A program made the position numbers and the translations under genes. From positions 334,836,302 to 334,900,301 of the forward strand of contig NC_081413.1 of assembly GCF_030272615.1 (NCBI RefSeq): a DNA stretch of 64,000 nucleotides, written 5' to 3'. The DNA comes from Cryptomeria japonica (Eukaryota > Streptophyta > Pinopsida > Cupressales > Cupressaceae). Positions within the stretch are counted from its first letter, which is position 1. Every line of letters begins with the position of its first letter. Shown one piece after another: positions 57,175-64,000 of this stretch. The notes under the pieces were generated by a model. It was given only the letters and a program-made list of their open reading frames with translations, did no database searches and was not told the origin of the DNA.

Positions 57175-57690
57175 GATATTTCATGTCTTCCAGCTTCAGT
57201 TGATTGGGATGCCTACTTGACAGACATTACAGGTTTGTTTGTGGATTCCTACATTACAGATTTGGGAGACACCATTGATGACATTCATCTTCTCTTTGAT
57301 GAAGATGGTCCTTCTTTGATTGTTGTGAGGGATCACTCTGACCCTCTTGTTCATTCTCTACATGATCAATCTTTAGAGGTTGACATGATTGTGGATACTT
57401 TTGTACAACACTTGGAGGAGGTCTCTTTATCTTTTGAGGAGACATGTGAGTCTTTGGACATTGTTCTACATTCATCTCCACTAGATCTTGGAGTGCCTTT
57501 TTCAACATTGTGGCACAATTTATCACCTTTGGAGGGGGTACCTTTCAGCATCGACATGGGGACACTTGAGCAGTTTTCAGAGATTCCTTTCATCATGAGT
57601 ATTTTTGCTTCATCTTCCCTTCATGGTTGGGGAGACTTTTTGGATACACCTTTGGTTTTGTTTCTTCCTAAGGGGAGGAACGTGGTTTGA
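57175..57690 (+). CDS. Copia-D frame extension X, unknown function
   Basis: In the same frame as gag-protease and separated from it by a single TAG (57172-57174). 171 codons; a Met at 57217 could also start it. The sequence is acidic with regular hydrophobic residues (LFVDSYITDLGDTIDDIHLL, VDTFVQHLEEVSLSFEETCE) and ends LPKGRNVV. I find no integrase, RT or RNase H motif and no domain I can name. It replaces pol in position. Could be a decayed or novel element protein. Confidence 0.5.
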   Translation, partial: DISCLPASVDWDAYLTDITGLFVDSYITDLGDTIDDIHLLFDEDGPSLIVVRDHSDPLVHSLHDQSLEVDMIVDTFVQHLEEVSLSFEETCESLDIVLHSSPLDLGVPFSTLWHNLSPLEGVPFSIDMGTLEQFSEIPFIMSIFASSSLHGWGDFLDTPLVLFLPKGRNVV

Positions 57691-58067
57691 TGTTTGTGGG
57701 GCAGTTTCTTCATTCATCTTCGAGCTTCTATCATTGGTGCAGATTCCACATTGAGGGGGGGCTTCATAGTCTCTCTTCTTCTTCTCTCATATGGGGGGGG
57801 ACTTTTTCCTCACATGGGGTTTTGTCCTTAACATACTTCTATGAGAGTTCTTTGTATCTAGTTTTCATCTCTCTTTTGGGGGAGGGTTTTTTTCCATTAG
57901 GGTTTTCTCTCTTTCCCTGCTTTGTGAGAGATTTCATTGAATTGGTTTGCATGCATTTGCAATTGTACATGGGTACCTAACATGGCCTCATTGTCGAGAC
58001 CCATCTTGCATTGCTTAGTTGCATTGTAGACTTAAGTGTATTCTCCTAAGTTGCACTTAAGGGGGTG
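57691..58067 (+). other. Copia-D 3' untranslated region
   Basis: T/G-rich with several GGGGGG runs (57758, 57793, 57881) and a final AAGGGGGTG that can serve as the polypurine tract. ORF 57687-57980 is hydrophobic and chance-like. Confidence 0.6.
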
Positions 58068-58523
58068 TGTTGGTGTAAATAATTATTCATCTTGGATATT
58101 ATTACACCTTAAGTTTACTTAGGAAATGCATTTCATAGTAGTTTGTGTATGAGACACTTGGGTGTTTGTGCCACATTGAGATAATGTGTGTAGGATAATT
58201 TCCACCTTTTGTGGACTTATCTTGTTGTTACATTCCACATTCAGTAGCTGATCCACCTCATGTGGAATATTATATTGTTTCTCCTACCTACCCACATCCA
58301 TTTCCTACCTACCCTTGTTTCTTATTGAGTCACATGTCATGTTTGTGTGCTCACATATCCATATAGCCTTGCCTATATAAGTAGGCTCATATTCATTGTA
58401 TGTAACGATTGATGATCCAGTTGATCAATATTTTCATCTTGATAGAATACAGTTTATTCCTATCAATATTTTGTCTCTCTATTGTAATTTTTATTGAGCC
58501 CTAGATCTTGGCAAAATATCACA
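58068..58523 (+). repeat. Copia-D 3' LTR
   Basis: Same ends as the 5' copy; TATA at 58374-58381. Preceded by a G-rich polypurine-like AAGGGGGTG at 58059-58067. 456 bp. Confidence 0.95.
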
Positions 58524-59113
58524 AAGGTAAAGCACCTTTTAAATGTTTTAACTGCAATAAAATTGGTCATATGGCATCTAGATGTCTTGACAGACATGCA
58601 AGATTGAGAGAAGAAGCTAAAAGAACATATAAGCCTAACCCTGAATATCAAAGATACAAATTTAAGAAGAATCGAGATAAATCATGTTACTATGCTGATG
58701 AAGGAGTTACTGATGATTCTGATGAAGAACCAGGAGACAATGGATGGGATTTTGTTGCAATAATAGAAGATCAACTAGCACCTACTGTTCCACTGATAGA
58801 GTAGGCCCTGGCAGCTATAATTGAAGAAAAGGATGAATGGCTTATAGATTCTGGATGTTCACATCATATGTCTGGTGATAAAAGTGAATTCTTATCTTTT
58901 CAGGAATACAATGGAGGTCTAGAGATTTGGAGATGACAAAGCTTGTTTGATCAGAGGAAAAGGTACTATATCTTTTGATGGTAAGCACAATACTGGCAAT
59001 GTTTATTATAGTGAAGGTTTAAAGCATAATCTTTTGAGTGTTGGTCAATTAGTTGAAAAAGGATTTTAGTTACAATTCAAGAATGGTAAATGCAAAATCA
59101 TGAATAGAACTGG
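58524..59113 (+). pseudogene. Copia-C gag end (zinc knuckle) and protease
   Basis: Right of Copia-D the frame continues with KGKAPFKCFNCNKIGHMASR, the knuckle spanning about 58543-58584, an acidic linker and the protease DEWLIDSGCSHHMSGD with intact D-S-G. One stop at 58802-58804. A frame change near 58920 (to FGDDKACLIRGKG and LKHNLLSVGQL) is reversed near 59105, so two indels lie in the protease. Confidence 0.85.
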
Positions 59114-60379
59114 TTGGAAATTGCAACCAGTAATCAGACTAGAGGTAATATCTTTGATTTGAATAACAGTGGAAAGACATGCTTGATTGCACACATTGAT
59201 GAAAGTTGGTTATGGCATAAAAGAGTCTGTCATGTAAATTTTGTTTGCATTGTAAAGATTAGTTCATCTAAAGAAGTAAGGGATTTACCTAAGATTGTAA
59301 AACCTCATAATCTGGTATGTAAGGAATGTCAAATTGGAAAGCATGTTAGAACAACTTTCAAGAGTATTTCTGAGAAAACCAATGATGTTCTTGATTTAAT
59401 TCATACTGACTTATGTGGTCTGGCAAGAACAAGAAGTCTATAGGCAGATAGATACTTTATGCTAATCATTGATTATTATTCTAGAATGTGTTGGGTTACA
59501 TTTCTCAAGGAGAAATCAGAAGCTTTTGGGAAATTCAAATTATTCAAGGCACTTGTAGAGAATGAAACCGGTAAGAAAATCAAATGTTTAAGATCAGATC
59601 ATGGAGGTGAATTTACATCTAAGGAATTCAATGTATTTTGCGAAGTGAATGGAATTAGAAGACAACTATCAGCACCTCAAACACCTTAGAAAAATGGAGT
59701 TGTGGAAAGGAAGAATAGAACTATTCTGGATGCAGCTAGAAGCATGATATCAAAAGAAAATCTACCCCATGTATATTGGAGAGAAGCGGTGAATACAACG
59801 GTTTACACTTTCAACAGAGTTCACATCAAAGGTGAAACCGGTAAGACACCTTATGAATTGTGGTTTGGTAATATTCCTACTCTTAAGTACTTCAGAATAT
59901 TTGGAAGCAAATGTTACATTAGGAGAGATGAGTATATTGGTAAATTTGATCCTAGAAGTGATGAAGGAATATTTCTTGGTTATTCATCTAAGAGAAAAGC
60001 ATATAGATGTTTTAATAAAAGATTGCAGAAAATCATTAAGAGTGCAAATGCGAAGATAGATGAACACTTTAGAAGAAATTCAAGGTCTATGAATTATGAA
60101 CTAGGAGTTGAGATAATCATAAATGAACTTATACAAAGTGCACCGATACAGAATGTTGATCCATTCACACCAGCATCATAAGAGAATTCCACGGTGACTG
60201 AAGAACAGCAGCAAGTGAACACACCCAGGTTTGTAAGATTGAATCACTCTGAAAGTCAAATAATTGGGAATAAGTATCAAGGAGTTATGACAAGAGGAAG
60301 ACTGGCAAATGAAGAGGTATGTTTAATTTCTCAAATTGAACCATCATATGTTATTGGGGCATGTGAAGATAAACATTAG
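59114..60379 (+). pseudogene. Copia-C integrase
   Basis: Zinc module ESWLWHKRVCHVNF and CKECQIGKHVRTTF, then LDLIHTDLCG, FMLIIDYYSRMCWVTFLK, RSDHGGEFTSKEF and NGVVERKNRTILDAARSM, giving D, D and E of the triad. FRIFGSKCYIRRDEYIG belongs to the C-terminal part. All open stretches are in one frame, separated by TAG or TAA stops (59441, 59687, 60179, 60377). Confidence 0.88.
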
Positions 60380-61255
60380 ATTAAAGCTATGGAAGATGAA
60401 TTGGAACAAATTGAAAAGAACAATACATGGACATTGGTTCCCTGGCCTAAAAATAAAAATGTAATTGGAACTAAATGGGTATTCAAAAATAAACTTAATG
60501 AAGATGGTAAGGTAATTAGAAAAAAAGCAAGATTAGTGTGTAAAGGATACTCACAGAAAGAGGGAATTGATTACAATGAAACCTTTGCACCGGTAGCTAC
60601 AATTGAGGCAGACAGACTATTTCTTGCATTTGCAGCCCACAAGAACTATAAAGTATATCAAATGGATGTTAAATATGCATTTTTGAATGGTGATCTTGAA
60701 GAGGAAGTTTACATTGAACAACCTAATGAATTTACATTAACAAATGATAAAGATATGGTTTGCAGATTAAGGAAAGCTTTATATGGATTGAAGCAAGCTC
60801 CTAGAGCTTGGTATGCTAGATTGGACAAATATCTTATGAAGCTTGGTTACACTAAAGGTAATCCTGACAGCAACTTATATTTCAAAGTGACTAATGAAGA
60901 CATTTTGGTTATTGAAGTTTTTGTTGATGACATCATTTTTGGAGGAGAAGATGGATTGTGTAAAGACTTTTTTAATAAGATGTAAGAAGAATTTGAAATG
61001 TCTATGATTGGGGAGATAAAATTCTTTTTAGGATTGCAAATTTCATAGATTGATAAAGGTGTATTCTTATGTCAATCAAAGTACTTGAAGGAATTAATGA
61101 CAAAATTTGGTATGGAAAACTCTAAACCGGTAAGTACTCCTATGACTACAACTAATAAACTATCATTGAAGCATGATTTAGCTCCTGTTAATTCGACAAG
61201 ATACAAATCTATGATTGGAGGTTTACTATATTTGACATAAACAAGACCTGATATA
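60380..61255 (+). pseudogene. Copia-C reverse transcriptase
   Basis: [75 protein letters not shown] and the catalytic FVDD at 60920-60931. A 198-residue stretch is open. Three further stops follow (60983, 61046, 61238) before RNase H in the same frame. Confidence 0.9.
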
Positions 61256-61663
61256 ATGAATGCAGTGTGTATTGTTTCAATATTTCATAGTAATCCTAGA
61301 GAAAATCATGAATCAGGAGGGAAAAGGATTTTCCGGCATTTACAAGGCACAACAAATCTTGGTTTATGGTATCCTAAAGATGAAAATTTTGATTTATGTG
61401 CATACACCAATGCTAATTGGGAAGGAGATGTAGATGACAGAAAGAGCACCACCGGTAGGGCATTCTTTCTTGGTAGCACATTGATTTCATGGTTGAGCAA
61501 GAAACAGAGTTGTACATCATTATCAACAGCAGAATCAAAATATGTTGCAGCAGCAACTAATTCTACTCAGGTATTATAGATTAAGCAAATGTTGAAGGAC
61601 ATAAAGGTAAAATGCAAAGAACCTATAATCATCTATTATGATAATTCAGCAGCAATTGATATT
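61256..61663 (+). pseudogene. Copia-C RNase H, truncated by Tat-C
   Basis: YTNANWEGDVDDRKSTTGRA, WLSKKQSCTSLSTAESKYVA and YYDNSAAIDI, where the sequence switches to the Tat-C LTR at 61664. The last third of RNase H and the 3' LTR would lie downstream of Tat-C. Confidence 0.88.
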
Positions 61664-61687
61664 GTAGACACCCAAAATTGTCCAATC

Positions 61688-61919
61688 TAATTAAATAAAT
61701 ATTTTATTTATTTAATTATCTAAGCTTAATTCTTCTATTAATTAAATAAATCTTTATTTATTAATTAATTCATTTATCCTCTTCTAGCGTTATTTCTCAT
61801 TTAAATAAATACATTTATTTATTTAAATTATCCTTTTCCTAAATTAAATAAATATCTTATTTATTTAATTGATCTCACTCCTTCTATTAATTAAATAAAT
61901 CTTTATTTATTTAATTAAT
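61688..61919. repeat. Five AT-rich palindromes in Tat-C U3
   Basis: Inverted repeats at 61688-61718, about 61737-61769, 61799-61828, 61842-61870 and 61886-61919. Arms are 12-15 bp variants of ATTAATTAAATAAAT with spacers of 3-6 bases; centres are about 43-60 bp apart. Confidence 0.9.
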
Positions 61920-62079
61920 TCATTAACCTTTTCTATCCATGACACATGTCATTCATCTCTTAATTCATACACTACCTACCCCTTTCATTATTTTATTATT
62001 TCTTTTACCTACCCTCTAATCATAGCCAACCTCCTTTTACACCTCTCAATCTTATCCCTCCATTTCATATTGTGTCTTC

Positions 62080-62087
62080 TATATAAG
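62080..62087 (+). promoter_or_regulatory. Tat-C LTR TATA box
   Basis: TATATAAG followed by GAGATGC, about 160 bp after the last palindrome. Confidence 0.65.
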
Positions 62088-62300
62088 GAGATGCTTCCTT
62101 CATTATCAAACCCTAATGAATCATCTTAATGACTTGACTACACTACGATCCTACTTGCAACCACATTCCATTTTTTGTTGAGCTCTTGTGCACCTAAAAT
62201 CTGAGAGCAAATATATCAAACAAGATCAATGGAGATAGGAAGAATGGAGATCCAAACCCTATTGGACATGTGATGGTATAATCTTTGTGATCCTGAGTCA

Positions 62301-63012
62301 TTGATACCTTCGACATCAAAACAAGGTGAGCTTAAAGGCAAGTTTCAAGACAATGGCATGGGGGAATACACTTTAAATCAGACCATGTACTTACAACAAG
62401 TCATGAGTTCCCCAAAAGAATATGGAAGACCACATCCTAACAAGCAAGTATCCATCATGGTACTCAAATGGGACCCTACTACCTTTCAAAGATGGGGCGA
62501 ACTGGAAGAGGAAGACTTATACAAAATGCTTTACAAAGACATTGAAGGTGACACACAAGATCACATCAGTCTACCATGTGAGAAATATGGCAAAGGCTTC
62601 AAGATTCTACAAAAATTTGGGTATGATGGAAAAAGCCCTCTTGGGTTATGAAAGGAAGGCATCATTGAACCTTTACAACCTGAATTGACATTCAAAAAGG
62701 AATTCTCAAAGGGACTTGGTTTCTTGACTTCCAAGGTCCACGCTCAAAGGATAGAAGAAGCCTTACAAATCAAAGCTGCCAAAATTCAACAAGAGGGTCG
62801 CTATTCCACAGACTCCAACGAATGGGAATAGGGTTCAGATAAATCCTCCAGTGACTATGAGCTCACCAAGACATTCAGAGAGCTAGATGAACCCACAGAA
62901 GAAGAGGAATTTTATAAAAGATTCAAAGTTGGTCAAGAAATAACCCATGAGGATTCCACACAGTCCTTGTCTCAAGGTCCTAGGTTGAATTCACGAGAAC
63001 ACCTGTCCCAGA
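62301..63012 (+). pseudogene. Tat-C G-patch and acidic motif
   Basis: GEYTLNQTMYLQQVMSSP corresponds to GEYNLSQLF of Tat-B; then KYGKGFKILQKFGYDGKSPL completes the glycine patch (about 62580-62645), followed after a TGA by KEGIIEPLQPELTF. The acidic motif STDSNEWE sits at about 62808-62831 before a TAG. This matches the other two copies in order and spacing. A frameshift ends the open frame near 63000. Confidence 0.75.
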
Positions 63013-64000
63013 ATGCGCTACTAGTGATGATAATTTGGATTCATTCATGATCGAGACTGATGAGGAGAGTTCCATCGATGACCTCGATAATTACCTTGAC
63101 ATACCCGAATATAACTGCATCTTCACTCTTAGCCCCACTAACTTTGAAGACATTAAAGGCCTTCCCCTTGTTCACCACCAACTCATTGACTGGGATCATG
63201 AAGGACCTGCATAGTTTGACACATTCCAAAGTGATGAAGCTTTTATTGACTATCTTAGCATACGAGATGATCTTCCCCCTGGGGACCATAAAGCAGGATA
63301 CACTATAGAACTCAATAGCGTGGAATATTTTGGTGAGGGCGTCGGACCTTCCAATCGCAAAAATGTGAAAATAAGAACAAACCAAGGGTCTTATGGCGAA
63401 AACCACACTGTGGCGTTGTCTGACCCCAAAAAAGTAAAAAGAAAGGACGTATTTGAGGGCAAAAACCTCTCTGAGGCACCTGAAGATGGAAGGCTCGACA
63501 TTCTCCCAGCATCATATGAGGAAAAGTCATCCATGTTGGTAGAGGAGACTATCAAAACAAACATTGGTATAGAAGATGTTCCACACAACATATTCCTGTC
63601 TCAATCATTGACAGAGTCAGAAAGGTCAAAATTCATAAGTTTCTTCAAAGATCGACAAATCAACTCTGCCTGGTCATACGCTAATATGCTTGGATTGGAT
63701 CTAGATTTGGTAATTCATCATTTGACAGTTAAACCAAGGGCAAAACCAGTGAAATAGAAATTAAGAAAGATGCATCCACAAGTGGCATTACTAGTCAAAG
63801 CAGAACTTGAGAAATTATTGGATGTCAGATTCATACGCCCAATTGATTATCCTGAATGGATCTCCAACTTGGTACCTATCAGTAAACCAGATCACAGCAT
63901 CAGAATATGTATAGATTTTAGAGACATCAACACAGCTTGTCCAAAGGATGACTTCCCCTTACCAAATATTGACTTGATTGTTGATCTCACAGTAGGTCAT
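63013..64000 (+). pseudogene. Tat-C pre-RT spacer and RT start
   Basis: Acidic block (TDEESSIDDLDNYLD), then LPPGDHKAGYTIELNS, ENHTVALSDPKKVKRKD and EGKNLSEAPEDGRLDILP, all mirrored in Tat-B. RT begins with FIRPIDYPEWISNLVPISKP and CIDFRDINTACPKDDFPLPN. Stops: 63212 and 63755. The catalytic YVDD would lie past the window edge. Confidence 0.85.

Larger units (their letters stand above)
53577..58523 (+). mobile_element. Copia-D: non-autonomous copia element with gag-protease only
   Basis: LTRs 53577-54036 and 58068-58523 (about 4 percent different, plus a 4 bp indel), perfect 5 bp duplication AAGGT at 53572-53576 and 58524-58528. Internal region: primer site, 1.6 kb leader, gag-protease ORF and an extension of unknown function. 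Integrase, RT and RNase H are entirely absent, so it depends on another element for movement. It is inserted in the Copia-C gag. Confidence 0.93.
42943..61663 (+). mobile_element. Copia-C: Ty1/copia element split by three insertions
   Basis: Starts with a 1,050 bp LTR and a primer site, then gag, protease, integrase, RT and RNase H. Gag is split by NC1 at 44479/53189 and by Copia-D at 53576/58524. RNase H is cut by Tat-C at 61663. Removing the insertions leaves a continuous copia gag-pol. The rest of RNase H and the 3' LTR are beyond the window. Protein motifs are close to Copia-A but the LTRs differ. Confidence 0.93.
61664..62215 (+). repeat. Tat-C 5' LTR (right edge approximate)
   Basis: Begins TGTAGACACCCAAAATTG, a common start for Tat-type LTRs. 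The U3 carries five AT-rich palindromes (61688-61919); TATATAAG lies at 62080-62087. The inner end is probably in 62190-62225 but no primer site was recognised. Confidence 0.7.
61664..64000 (+). mobile_element. Tat-C: internally deleted Tat element, runs off window
   Basis: Inserted in the Copia-C RNase H. It has an LTR, then goes directly into the G-patch region, so gag and protease are deleted. The spacer and the start of RT follow, and the window ends in RT (DFPLPNIDLIVDLTVGH). The right end and target duplication are outside. One frameshift near 63000 and a few stops. Confidence 0.85.

Noticed and set aside
1-64000. Host protein-coding genes, tRNAs, rRNAs, CRISPR arrays
   Set aside because: None seen; every protein motif recognised belongs to a retroelement or its passenger gene, and the tRNA-like words are primer sites.

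Overview
This window is a stack of nested, mostly decayed LTR retrotransposons from a large plant nuclear genome. I see no host gene, tRNA or rRNA. Four things point to a seed plant: plant-type Ty1/copia and Ty3/gypsy polyproteins, tRNA-Met type primer sites (TGGTATCAGAGC), tandem RNase H domains of the Tat/Ogre lineage, and an antisense plant-mobile-domain ORF. The deep nesting, slow decay and near absence of genes suggest a gymnosperm, probably a conifer; that is inference.

Left part (1-21.3 kb): two head-to-tail Tat-type Ty3/gypsy elements on the + strand. Tat-A (1-5.7 kb) enters from outside the window and breaks off inside RNase H. Tat-B (about 6.7-21.3 kb) has gag, protease, a G-patch domain, a conserved acidic spacer, RT, RNase H, a second (archaeal-like) RNase H and integrase. 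All of these lie in one reading frame broken only by point stop codons. A long 3' region follows, carrying an antisense plant-mobile-domain gene, then an LTR-like segment rich in palindromes.

Middle (21.3-42.9 kb): a minus-strand chromovirus-like Ty3/gypsy element (Gyp-M, 21.35-34.29 kb) is interrupted inside its protease by a complete copia element (Copia-A, 23241-30912, two 1.5 kb LTRs). A minus-strand Tat gag-protease remnant (Tat-D) follows, then anonymous repeat-rich sequence with a solo LTR of the Copia-A family (39716-41258, duplication ACTAC).

Right part (42.9-64 kb): Copia-C starts at 42943 and has been hit three times. NC1 (44480-53188, duplication AATAC) is a large non-coding LTR-like element that itself contains a related one, NC2 (47453-52197, duplication GGTGG). 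Copia-D (53577-58523, duplication AAGGT) is non-autonomous: it has gag, protease and an unknown extension but no integrase or RT. Tat-C enters the Copia-C RNase H at 61664, is internally deleted, and runs off the window.

The most interesting items are the antisense plant-mobile-domain gene with a possible intron in Tat-B, the array of about a dozen short hairpins in NC1, the arrays of palindromes upstream of the TATA box in two Tat-type LTRs, the G-patch plus acidic spacer conserved between protease and RT in three Tat copies, and the gag-protease-X frame of Copia-D. Coding regions below are marked as pseudogenes because nearly all carry stops. All comparisons were made by eye.
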